From the NCBI GenBank assembly GCA_017307375.1, contig JAFKFH010000013.1, positions 175,265 through 239,264 of the forward strand: a DNA stretch of 64,000 nt, given 5' to 3'. Position numbers and translations under genes: made by a program. The notes below the pieces were generated by a model, which worked only from the letters and a program-made list of their open reading frames with translations, did no database searches and had not been told where the DNA came from. This DNA is from Alphaproteobacteria bacterium (GTDB lineage Bacteria > Pseudomonadota > Alphaproteobacteria > Ferrovibrionales > Ferrovibrionaceae). Below, piece after piece: positions 34,131 to 41,820 of the stretch (its first letter is position 1; each line of letters opens with the position of its first letter).

Positions 34131-35789
34131 TCACAGCGGACGGAATCCGAACAGCAGGAAGTCGTCGCGCCGCTCCTCCTGTCCGCGATAGGCCTCGAAT
34201 TCGGCACGAAGCCGGCGGCACAGGGTCGCCATGTCCTGGTCCGGCAGACCGCTGAGCGCGGCACGGAAGCGGCGGGCCCCGAACATCAGCCGCTTGGCCC
34301 CGCCGATCTGGTCGAACAGGCCGTCGGTCGCGACGAAGAAACGATCGCCCGGCTGCAACGCGATCGTCGTTTCCGGATACACCGTGTCGTTGGCAACGTC
34401 GCGATAGCCGACCGAGGCGCGCGAACCGCGAATCTCCTCGATACCATCATCGTTCTGGCGCCAGACCGACATACGCGCCCCGGCAACCGTCATTCGCCGG
34501 CCGGATCGGTCGATCGTCAGCGCGACGCAGTCGAGCCCGTCGTTGGAGGCGCCCTCGCCGTCGTTCTGGCCCAGTACCGCCTTCACCCGCCGGTTCAACT
34601 CGCCCAGGACCTGCGACGGGGCGAACCCCTCGCCGTTGGCCTTCATGCCATCGAGGAGCGCCGCGACAATCATCGTCATCAGCGCCCCGGGCACGCCATG
34701 GCCGGTGCAATCGGCAATGATCAGGAAATCGGCCCCGGCACCGCGGCACGCCCAGTAGAAGTCGCCTCCGACGATATCACGCGGTGCCCAGGCGACGTCG
34801 GCATCGGCAAACATCTCGTCGAGCAGCGTGCGCGGCGGCAGCAAGGCGGTCTGGATGCGCAGCGCGTAGTTGATCGACGACAACAGCTTGGTATTGGCAA
34901 TTTCGAGCGAGGTCGACTTGGCTTCGACCTCGGCGGTGCGCTCGGCCACCAGCACTTCGAGATTTTCAGCATGCGCCGCCAGTTCGCTGCGCGCCCGCGA
35001 CAGGCTGTCGGCCAGGTCTTCCATCCGTCGGCGGATGCGGCTCTCGTTGCGAAACTGGTACCACAGGCTGCCGATCAGGATCGAAATGCCGATTGCCAGC
35101 GCGACCATCAGCCCGGAGAGTTGCAGCAACAACTCGATGGCGTGGCGCCGGTCGCCGGTGGCGCGCTCGGTCGCGAGCTTGAGGATGGCGAGGTCGAACT
35201 GCTGGACCAGGTCGCGCAACTCCTCCATCGCGACGCGTGCCTCGGCGACCGCCGCGGGCTCGAGCGCCAGGCGGTCGACGGTCTTCTCGATCTGGGCGAG
35301 CTTGGCGGTGATCCGGCCAAAAATTTCTGCGGCGGCCGGATCGGCCTGCACGAAGCGGGCGACATCGCCGGTGCGCAGCGCGTCGAGCCGGCTGAACAGC
35401 AGGTCCAGGCGCAGCCCGACCTCGTCCATGACCACTTCGCGACTGATGAATTTTTCCAGGGTGACGTAGAACCGGTAGGCCTCGATCTGCAACTGGTGGC
35501 CCATCCAGATCGTGTTCTCGTTGACCACGGTCTCCTGGCGCCGCTCCTCGTCGATGATCTTGACGGTAGCAACCACGACAAGAGCGGCGATCACGGCGCA
35601 GACGATCGCCGCGGCGAAGATCAGCTTGCGCTGCAACGCCGACTTCGCGGCGGCAACCACCCTGCCCCACATCAGCATTGCCACCGGCGCGTCTGTGCGC
35701 GCGCTGAAATACGCATTCTTCGCCCCCCGAAACGGCCGCCCGGACCGCGCCGTCCGGCGGTACATGCCTGATCGCGGCCTTGCATTCAA
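34131..35789 (-). CDS. siaA: SiaA-like membrane sensor with PP2C/SpoIIE phosphatase domain
   Basis: The 552-residue protein has a basic N-terminus, a first membrane helix (about 55-77), a helical periplasmic sensor region (about 80-220), a second membrane helix (about 222-246), a HAMP/coiled-coil linker (about 250-320), and a SpoIIE-type PP2C domain with the metal motifs VGGDFYW, IADCTGHGVPGALM and FFVATDGLFDQIGG, ending in DDFLLFGFRPL. It should dephosphorylate the SiaC-like protein on receipt of an external signal. The start is uncertain: ATG 35789 is used, but ATGs at 35678 or 35672 also fit a shorter cytoplasmic tail. A 106-base gap separates it from siaB. Confidence 0.87.
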   Translation of the reverse strand: MNARPRSGMYRRTARSGRPFRGAKNAYFSARTDAPVAMLMWGRVVAAAKSALQRKLIFAAAIVCAVIAALVVVATVKIIDEERRQETVVNENTIWMGHQLQIEAYRFYVTLEKFISREVVMDEVGLRLDLLFSRLDALRTGDVARFVQADPAAAEIFGRITAKLAQIEKTVDRLALEPAAVAEARVAMEELRDLVQQFDLAILKLATERATGDRRHAIELLLQLSGLMVALAIGISILIGSLWYQFRNESRIRRRMEDLADSLSRARSELAAHAENLEVLVAERTAEVEAKSTSLEIANTKLLSSINYALRIQTALLPPRTLLDEMFADADVAWAPRDIVGGDFYWACRGAGADFLIIADCTGHGVPGALMTMIVAALLDGMKANGEGFAPSQVLGELNRRVKAVLGQNDGEGASNDGLDCVALTIDRSGRRMTVAGARMSVWRQNDDGIEEIRGSRASVGYRDVANDTVYPETTIALQPGDRFFVATDGLFDQIGGAKRLMFGARRFRAALSGLPDQDMATLCRRLRAEFEAYRGQEERRDDFLLFGFRPL

Positions 35790-35840
35790 CCCCGGGCGCG
35801 GTATCCCGTGATCAAGAACTCATCGATGGCGGCCGGCCGG

Positions 35841-36527
35841 TCAGGTCCCGACCACGATCGTCGGCACGCCGGCGGTGCCGCTCCGGACCGTAAAGACGCG
35901 TGTCCCCGGCTTGCGGCCGGGACGGACGGCAGATGCGTCCATGCCCGCCGCGACGAGCCGGGCGCGCGCGGCATCGACATCGTCGCTGCGCCAGGACAGC
36001 CCCCACAGCCGGTCAGGAGCGTCCGACACCGGGGCATTCAGGTCGCTCATGATCTCGACGACCAGATTGCCGCAGCGAAAGAACATCAGCCGCGTCCCCC
36101 AGCGCGGTTCGCTGCGATCGAGCCGCAGGTCGAGACCGGCCCTGGCGCCATAAAGGGCCAGGGCCCGCTCGGGCGCCGCGGTCCGGATCACGACATGATC
36201 GAGCGCCGTCAGCCTGCCGGTCCCCGCGCATGGAACGATCGGCGGTCGCGCCTCGACCAGGGCGATGGCGAAATCATGGTCCGGCGTCGCCTGCTCCAGC
36301 ATCAGCCCGCGGTTGGAGGCAAGCCGCGTCGCCTCGGCGAGATCGTCGACCGCGAAGGCTATACGGCACAGGCCGGTCCGGCCTTCGCCGGGAACGAGGC
36401 GCAACGTCATGTTGGCCGCGGCGAATTCCGGCCCGCCGTCGTCGCGACCGAACAACAGCCGATGGTCGGCGATGGCTGCATCGACATCGGGGACCGCAAG
36501 GTCGATCTGGTCGAGGGCGCGAATCAT
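35841..36527 (-). CDS. VOC-family glyoxalase-like protein
   Basis: The 228-residue protein has an N-terminal glyoxalase-like module (IRALDQIDLAVPDVDAAIADH, about 1-105) and a second VOC module (RLTALDHVVIRTAAPERALALY, about 118-225). The first strand of module one carries Gln-Ile-Asp where a metal-binding His is usual, whereas module two keeps His, so only partial metal binding is likely. Function is unknown; relatives include lyases and dioxygenases. I use the ATG at 36527, which starts the family domain directly. It is divergent from the MarR gene. Confidence 0.75.
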   Translation of the reverse strand: MIRALDQIDLAVPDVDAAIADHRLLFGRDDGGPEFAAANMTLRLVPGEGRTGLCRIAFAVDDLAEATRLASNRGLMLEQATPDHDFAIALVEARPPIVPCAGTGRLTALDHVVIRTAAPERALALYGARAGLDLRLDRSEPRWGTRLMFFRCGNLVVEIMSDLNAPVSDAPDRLWGLSWRSDDVDAARARLVAAGMDASAVRPGRKPGTRVFTVRSGTAGVPTIVVGT

Positions 36528-36585
36528 GCCCGCCATCTTAAGGGATGGCAGGCGGCAAACGCCAAGCTTGCCGGCAAGCAGATTA

Positions 36586-36598
36586 ATAGCTAGGCTAT
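36586..36598. promoter_or_regulatory. Palindrome over the marR start (candidate autoregulatory operator)
   Basis: ATAGC-TAG-GCTAT (36586-36598) is a perfect 5-3-5 palindrome that overlaps the first ATG (36597) of the MarR gene. A second perfect palindrome, GCTTGCCGGCAAGC, lies at 36566-36579. MarR dimers bind such sites close to their own start. Confidence 0.5.
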
Positions 36599-37106
36599 GC
36601 ATATGTTATTCGCCAACCACCTCGCCGTGCTCGGCACGATGATTGATGACCGCCTGACCCGGGCCTTCGCGCCGCTGTCGCCCAGCGCCGCGGCGGTTCT
36701 GCTGACGCTGCACCACCACGGTCCGCTGACGACGGCCGAACTGGGGCAGATCATCGCAATCGCCCAGCCGACGGTGACTCGGATGGTCACGGGGCTTGTC
36801 GCGCAGGGTTTCATTCGGCGGCAGGCGCGAACGGGACGGATCACGCCGCTTCAACTGACCGAGCAGGGCACGGCCAGGGCCCTGGCACTGCAGGAAGCGC
36901 GCGCGGCGGCGATCGCCCCGCTGCTGGACGCGCTGCCGCCGGACGAACGCATCTCCTTCGACGGGATGCTCGCCAGGATCCTGGCAGCGGCCACGTCGTC
37001 ACGCCGCTTCGCCCGCACGACCTGCCGTTATTGCGACCACACGATCTGCGACGGGGCGGCCTGCCCGATCGGCTGCCGTGCCCGCGAACTGGAGGAATCA
37101 TGCTGA
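36597..37106 (+). CDS. MarR-family regulator with C-terminal cysteine cluster
   Basis: This 169-residue winged-helix regulator has the MarR core: FAPLSPSAAAVLLTLHHHG, the recognition region TTAELGQIIAIAQPTVTRMVTGL, and a wing with RRQARTGR. The last 30 residues hold five Cys in a C-x2-C-x4-C-x5-C-x3-C pattern (CRYCDHTICDGAACPIGC), which looks like a metal or Fe-S site and would let the protein sense metal or redox state. ATG 36597 or 36603 may be the start. Its stop codon lies inside the next gene (overlap of 7 bases), so both are one operon. Confidence 0.9.
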   Translation: MHMLFANHLAVLGTMIDDRLTRAFAPLSPSAAAVLLTLHHHGPLTTAELGQIIAIAQPTVTRMVTGLVAQGFIRRQARTGRITPLQLTEQGTARALALQEARAAAIAPLLDALPPDERISFDGMLARILAAATSSRRFARTTCRYCDHTICDGAACPIGCRARELEESC

Positions 37107-37696
37107 TCGAACATCTCGGCCACCGGCCACAGGTCGATCCCGCGGCCTGGGTTGCCCCTGACGCAACGCTCTGCGGTGATGTCCGCCTGGGGCCGGGAAG
37201 CCGCGTGATGCACGGCGCCCGGCTGATCGCCGAGGGGGGCACGATCACCATCGGTGCCCATTGCATCGTGATGGAGAATGCAGTCCTGCGCGCGGCGGCG
37301 CGGCACCCCTGCTCGCTTGGCGACAACGTCCTGATAGGTCCGAATACCCATGTCGTCGGCGCGACGATCGAGGACGGCGTCTTCATTGCCACCGGCGCCG
37401 CCCTCTTCCACGGCAGCCATCTCGGCCGCGGATGCGAGGTCCGGATCAACGGCACCGTCCATCTGAAGACGAGATTGACGCCCGGCACGGTCGTGCCGAT
37501 CGGCTGGATCGCTTGCGGCGACCCGGCCGAGTTGTTTTCCCCCGACCGGCATGACGAGTTGTGGGAACGGCAGCGGCCGCTGAACTTTCCCCAGACCGTC
37601 TATGGCCTCGATCGGGACACGCCCGAGATGATGAAGGCTATCACCCAAGGGCTCAGCGCGCGCCTCGGGGGCCATCGGGACGATCGGATACTCTAA
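37100..37696 (+). CDS. Gamma-carbonic-anhydrase-like hexapeptide-repeat protein
   Basis: The 198-residue left-handed beta-helix protein has repeated hexapeptides: VDPAAWVAPDATLCGDVRLG, IGAHCIVMENAVLRAAARH and LIGPNTHVVGATIEDGVFIATGAALFHGS. Candidate zinc ligands are His84-like in ARHPC, His in NTHVVG and His in LFHGSH. Relatives are gamma carbonic anhydrases or acyltransferases of the CaiE/PaaY group; activity is unproven. The ATG at 37100 follows an excellent GGAGG site that lies within marR. Its stop overlaps that of the AraC gene on the other strand. Confidence 0.85.
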   Translation: MLIEHLGHRPQVDPAAWVAPDATLCGDVRLGPGSRVMHGARLIAEGGTITIGAHCIVMENAVLRAAARHPCSLGDNVLIGPNTHVVGATIEDGVFIATGAALFHGSHLGRGCEVRINGTVHLKTRLTPGTVVPIGWIACGDPAELFSPDRHDELWERQRPLNFPQTVYGLDRDTPEMMKAITQGLSARLGGHRDDRIL

Positions 37697-38628
37697 CTGC
37701 CGCGCAGCGACGCCGTGGAAGACCGGCCTCGACGCGCGTAGGACCGCGGTGGACACCCCATCACACGCTTGAACGCCGTGGAAAAGGCACTTTCCGACTC
37801 ATAACCCAGCGACAGCGCGATACTGGAAACCGCGTCCCCCGAATTCGCCAGACGATCGCCGGCGAGCAACATGCGCCAGCGCGTCAGGTACTCCATCGGC
37901 GAGGAACCGACCATTTCCTTGAAGCGCAACGCAAAGGCGGAGCGCGACATGCCCGAAACCGCGGCGAGGTCAGGCAGCGTCCAGCGGCGTGCGGGATCGC
38001 CATGGATCGCGGCGATCGCCGTGCCGATCTGCCGGTCGCCGAGGGCGAACAGCCAGCCGACGCCGCCCGCCAGCGCGCTGAGATGCAGACGCAAAGCCTG
38101 CAGCAGCACCATGTGGGCGTGATGCCGGACCAGCAGGAAGCCGCCCGGTTGGGGATCACGCATTTCCTCGATCATCCGCTCGACCGACCAGCGCAGCGCC
38201 GCCTGCCCGGCAGCATCCCGGATATGGATGATCGGCGGCAACAGGCCGAGCAGGATGCCCGCGTGTGCCCCCTCGAGCATGAAGCGGGCCGAGACGAGAA
38301 AAAATTCCCCGCCCCCGTTGCGCGTGACGATCCCCCCGCTGCGCGCCGGGGGAAAGATCTGGCGTGCCTCGACCGGCGCAAGCCCGAGATCGGTCGCCAT
38401 CCGGAACGGCCGCCCTGCCGGCAGCAGGAAACAATCCCCGGTATCGAGCAATACCGGCGCGGCGACTCCCTCGACCGTCAGCCAGCAACGGCCATTGGCC
38501 ACGGCGCCGCATTTGATCGAATGCTGCTGGTCCACGAATTGAATCGACCACTCCCCGGCGGCATCGAAGGCCGCGGCCATGTGGTTGCGCGGCTTCAGCA
38601 GGGACAGCACATCGGATAGCGGATCCAT
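37693..38628 (-). CDS. AraC-family regulator with cupin sensor domain
   Basis: This 311-residue protein has an N-terminal cupin-6 type domain (about 5-185, with DTGDCFLLPAGRPFRM) and two C-terminal AraC helix-turn-helix motifs (about 205-300; WTLPDLAAVSGMSRSAFALRF and SSIALSLGYESESAFSTAFKR). It is divergent from the NAD-epimerase gene at 38734, its most likely target. Regulators of this subgroup often control a neighbouring short-chain or extended dehydrogenase in response to an aldehyde-like compound. Confidence 0.93.
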   Translation of the reverse strand: MDPLSDVLSLLKPRNHMAAAFDAAGEWSIQFVDQQHSIKCGAVANGRCWLTVEGVAAPVLLDTGDCFLLPAGRPFRMATDLGLAPVEARQIFPPARSGGIVTRNGGGEFFLVSARFMLEGAHAGILLGLLPPIIHIRDAAGQAALRWSVERMIEEMRDPQPGGFLLVRHHAHMVLLQALRLHLSALAGGVGWLFALGDRQIGTAIAAIHGDPARRWTLPDLAAVSGMSRSAFALRFKEMVGSSPMEYLTRWRMLLAGDRLANSGDAVSSIALSLGYESESAFSTAFKRVMGCPPRSYARRGRSSTASLRGS

Positions 38629-38733
38629 CGGAACCCTGGACGATCACGAAGAAAATAGAGACGCCCCAGCATGGAGCGTCCGGCACAGCGACTCTACCGT
38701 GTGCCTCGTCTTTGCCATATCGAGGAAATTCAA

Positions 38734-39612
38734 ATGCGCGTCTTCGTCACGGGTGCGACCGGCTTTGTCGGATCGGCAATCGTTCGGGAACTGCTCGCCG
38801 CCGGCCATCGGGTTCTGGGGATGGCCCGCAGCGAGGCCGGGGCCACGGCCCTCGCCGCCGCCGGTGCCGAGGTCCATCGCGGGGATCTGACAGATCCGGA
38901 CAGCCTGCGCCGCGGTGCCCTCGGGGCCGACGGCGTGATCCACACCGGCTTCATTCACGACTTCACGCGGTTCAAGGAAAACTGCGAGATCGATCGGGCG
39001 GCAATCGGCGCGCTCGGCAACGCCCTGGCCGGCAGCGACCGGCCGCTGATCGTCACCTCCGGCATCGGCCTGTTCCCCGGAGGCCGCGTGGTCACCGAGG
39101 ACATCGCGATTGCCTCAAGTCCCGGCCACAGCCCGCGCGCCGCGTCCGAACAGGCGGCCGAGGCGCTGATGGCACAGGGGCTGCAGGTTTCGATCATGCG
39201 ATTGCCGCCGTCGGTCCACGATGCCGGCGACCACGGCTTTGTACCGATCCTGATCAACCTGGCCCGCGAGACTGGCGTTTCCGGCTTTGCCGGCGACGGC
39301 AGCCAGCGCTGGCCCGCGGTTCACCGTCGCGATGCCGCGCGACTCTACCGCCTGGTACTTGAACGCGGCGTTGCCGGCCGCTGGCACGCGGTCGCCGAGG
39401 ACGGCGTGCCGTTCCGCCGGATCGCGGCGGCGATCGGCCGGCGGCTGAACGTGCCAGTCGCGGCCCGGGGGGCGGATCATTTCGGCTGGTTTGCCCATTT
39501 TGCCGCGCTGGATTGCCCGGCCGCGAGCACCTTGACCCGCGAGACCTTCGGCTGGCAGCCCGGTGAAACCGGGCTGCTCGCCGACATGGACGCCCACTAC
39601 TTCGGGGATTGA
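38734..39612 (+). CDS. NAD(P)-dependent epimerase/reductase (extended SDR, atypical)
   Basis: The 292-residue protein starts with a Rossmann dinucleotide motif MRVFVTGATGFVGSAIVREL (GxxGxxG) and has GDLTDPDSL after beta-3. The usual Tyr-x-x-x-Lys is absent: the corresponding stretch reads SPRAASEQAAEAL, as in a subgroup of NmrA/YwnB-like extended SDRs. It may act as a reductase, epimerase or redox sensor. The ATG at 38734 follows GAGG. It is divergent from the AraC gene, and its last 16 bases overlap the end of the TerC gene on the opposite strand. Confidence 0.85.
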   Translation: MRVFVTGATGFVGSAIVRELLAAGHRVLGMARSEAGATALAAAGAEVHRGDLTDPDSLRRGALGADGVIHTGFIHDFTRFKENCEIDRAAIGALGNALAGSDRPLIVTSGIGLFPGGRVVTEDIAIASSPGHSPRAASEQAAEALMAQGLQVSIMRLPPSVHDAGDHGFVPILINLARETGVSGFAGDGSQRWPAVHRRDAARLYRLVLERGVAGRWHAVAEDGVPFRRIAAAIGRRLNVPVAARGADHFGWFAHFAALDCPAASTLTRETFGWQPGETGLLADMDAHYFGD

Positions 39613-40607
39613 ACCTCGGCCTGGCCCCGCGTGCGCCACAGGCTCCAGCCGACGCCGCCGGCCAGCAGGCCGAAGGTGATGCCGAGCGACAGCGCCGCGG
39701 GGAACTTCTCCAGGCCCAGCAGATCGGCCATGAAGATCTTGGCACCGATGAAGATCAGTACGGCAGCCAGCGCATACTTGAGGTAGTGGAAGCGTTCCAC
39801 CATCGCCGCCAGCGCGAAATAGAGGGCACGCAGGCCGAGGATGGCGAAGATGTTCGAAGTGAACACGATGAACGGATCAGAGGTGATGGCCAGAATCGCC
39901 GGCACCGAATCGACGGCGAAGATGACGTCGGCGATCTCGATCAGCAGCAGCGCCAGGAACAGCGGCGTGACGAACAGCGCCGGACGGCCGGTGACCGGGT
40001 GCGGGCGCCGGACGAAAAAGCGCTCGGAATGCTCGTCGTCGGCGACGTTCAGGCGGCGGCGCAGGAAGCGCAGCACCGGGTTCGAGGCGATGTCGTGGGG
40101 CTTGTCGCCGGCAAACAGCATCTTGATGCCGGTAACGATCAGGAACACCGCGAAGATGTAGAGGACCCAGGAAAACTGGGCGACCAACGCCGCGCCCAGG
40201 CCGATCATGATCGCACGCAGGACGATGGCGCCGAGGATGCCCCAGAACAGCACGCGATGCTGATGGACCCGGGGCACGGCAAAATAGGTGAAGATCATGG
40301 CGATGACGAAGACGTTGTCCATCGCCAGCGCCTTCTCGACGGCAAAGCCGGTCACATAGGCGATGCCCGATTCGGCGCCGAGATGCCACCAGACCCAGGC
40401 GCCGAAGGCGAGGCCGAGACCGATATAGATCGTCGACAGCACGAGGCTCTCGCGGACGCCGATTTCGCGCTGCTTGCGGTGGAGGACACCCAGGTCGAAC
40501 GCCAGCAGAGCGACGACCAGGGCCAGGAACGCCAGCCACATCCAGGCGGGCTTGCCGAGCCAGTCGGCAAAGACAAAGGCATCGAGATAGGCGACGGACG
40601 TCGTCAT
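39597..40607 (-). CDS. TerC-family integral membrane protein (Alx-like)
   Basis: This 336-residue protein has about nine membrane helices and the long TerC/Alx form: WLAFLALVVALLAFDLGVL, a conserved acidic membrane motif VEKALAMDNVFVIAMIF, a cytoplasmic loop, and IEIADVIFAVDSVPAIL. TerC/Alx proteins export manganese or metallate exoenzymes. The ATG at 40607 follows a GGGGAAG site. I looked for a yybP-ykoY manganese riboswitch in the 150-base upstream gap and do not see one. Confidence 0.92.
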   Translation of the reverse strand: MTTSVAYLDAFVFADWLGKPAWMWLAFLALVVALLAFDLGVLHRKQREIGVRESLVLSTIYIGLGLAFGAWVWWHLGAESGIAYVTGFAVEKALAMDNVFVIAMIFTYFAVPRVHQHRVLFWGILGAIVLRAIMIGLGAALVAQFSWVLYIFAVFLIVTGIKMLFAGDKPHDIASNPVLRFLRRRLNVADDEHSERFFVRRPHPVTGRPALFVTPLFLALLLIEIADVIFAVDSVPAILAITSDPFIVFTSNIFAILGLRALYFALAAMVERFHYLKYALAAVLIFIGAKIFMADLLGLEKFPAALSLGITFGLLAGGVGWSLWRTRGQAEVQSPK

Positions 40608-40757
40608 CGGGATCTTCCCCTCGGCCGGCGATGAATGTCGATAAGGTCCGACATCGCGAAGGCGCCGGCAGCGCTCGCCAGAGGGGCCCGGACCACGGGT
40701 TGGCGGTCAATTGGTATCGCCGGGGCCGTAGTTCAAGAGGCGGAAGTCAGATTTTTT

Positions 40758-41036
40758 TCAGGCGGTCGGACGCTGCTCGAACCCGACGAGATCGGACGGT
40801 ATCGGGATGTCCTGGACCGCAACGGCCTCGACCAGCGCCGCGTCGGGACCGTGATGGCAGGCGTTGATCAGGCTGACGACCTTGTCTTCCGGGCCGTAAG
40901 CCAGGGCTTCGACCCGGCCGTCACGGAGGTTGCGCACCCAGCCGGTCAGGCGGAGGCGTCGCGCCGTCGATACCGTCCACCAGCGGTAACCAACCCCCTG
41001 CACCCTGCCAGATATCAGCAACGACACCGCACGCAT
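40758..41036 (-). CDS. acyP: Acylphosphatase
   Basis: This small enzyme of 92 residues hydrolyses acyl phosphates such as acetyl phosphate. It has the phosphate cradle GRVQGVGYRWW with the catalytic Arg, and the catalytic Asn in GWVRNLRDGRVEAL. The ATG at 41036 gives the normal family N-terminus; an open frame runs upstream to 41249 without homology, and no strong ribosome site is seen. It lies downstream of the ATP12 gene on the same strand with a 76-base gap. Confidence 0.92.
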   Translation of the reverse strand: MRAVSLLISGRVQGVGYRWWTVSTARRLRLTGWVRNLRDGRVEALAYGPEDKVVSLINACHHGPDAALVEAVAVQDIPIPSDLVGFEQRPTA

Positions 41037-41112
41037 CGGCAAACAATATCCTCGATCCCGGTCCGCCCCAATGTTGCGACGGCCCGCCGGCAATTTCCAG
41101 ATGCTTTGCGGA

Positions 41113-41820
41113 TCAGCCGAGCAGAGCCAGGAACCGGCCCGAGGTGAGAATATCTTGGCGGACCGCCTCGCGCGCCGCGGCCGCCTCGGCATCCTCGCCC
41201 CATTGTTCGGCCTGTACGGTCTCGTCGATATGGGCAAGGTCGAAGGCACGGTCCGCGTCGATCTCGCCCTCCGCCACCGCCAGGGCGATGACGAGCGACC
41301 CCGAAGCAGTCGTCAGCGCATGGAGCGCGGCCAGCCGCAGCGGGTCGCGGGCGGCGACGACGGCCTTCAGCCGGGCAAGCGCCTCGTCGGATTGGCGGAT
41401 GGCCATGATGCCCGAGGTGACGGCAAGGGCGACATCGTAGCGCCGCGACAGCCAGTCGAGCACCGGTTGCCAGCCCTCCGTCTGACGACGGACCAGCAGC
41501 GCGGGGTGGCTGGCCCGATAGCAGACGAGATCGGTGCCGGCATAAGCCGCCGCCTCGTCGATCGCCTTCGACGGATCCTCGGCCAACCGGTCGAGCGCGG
41601 TGTAGGCCAGCCGGGTCAGCGGCATCGTCAACGGCTTGATCGAATCACCCTGCCCGGCCCATTCCTCGGCGATAGCATCGGCCAGCGCCTCGGTCGGCAG
41701 GACCAGCGGACGCTTGGCCGGGGTCTTCAACGCACGCTCGTCGAGATAGACGGAGAAACCCTCACCCTCGGGTCGAACAGAAACCGACTTATAGAATCGT
41801 CGCGATGCCGCCGTGGTCAT
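41113..41820 (-). CDS. ATP12-family F1-ATPase assembly chaperone
   Basis: ATP12 binds the F1 alpha subunit before assembly with beta, in mitochondria and in alphaproteobacteria. The 235-residue protein has RFYKSVSV and DERALKTPAKRPLVLPTEALADAIAEEW at the N-terminus and the conserved DTVCYRA-like segment TDLVCYRASHP in the middle. Its ATG overlaps the stop of the AsmA gene (ATGA). Presence of this family supports the alphaproteobacterial assignment. Confidence 0.95.
   Translation of the reverse strand: MTTAASRRFYKSVSVRPEGEGFSVYLDERALKTPAKRPLVLPTEALADAIAEEWAGQGDSIKPLTMPLTRLAYTALDRLAEDPSKAIDEAAAYAGTDLVCYRASHPALLVRRQTEGWQPVLDWLSRRYDVALAVTSGIMAIRQSDEALARLKAVVAARDPLRLAALHALTTASGSLVIALAVAEGEIDADRAFDLAHIDETVQAEQWGEDAEAAAAREAVRQDILTSGRFLALLG

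Noticed and set aside
40608..40757. Possible manganese riboswitch (yybP-ykoY) upstream of the TerC gene
   Set aside because: Some TerC-family genes have this element, but I could not find its conserved core sequences or the expected stems on the minus strand.
40741..40760. Run of seven T after acyP as a terminator
   Set aside because: The T-run is on the plus strand, where no gene ends; on the minus strand it is an A-run, and no stable stem precedes it in either direction.
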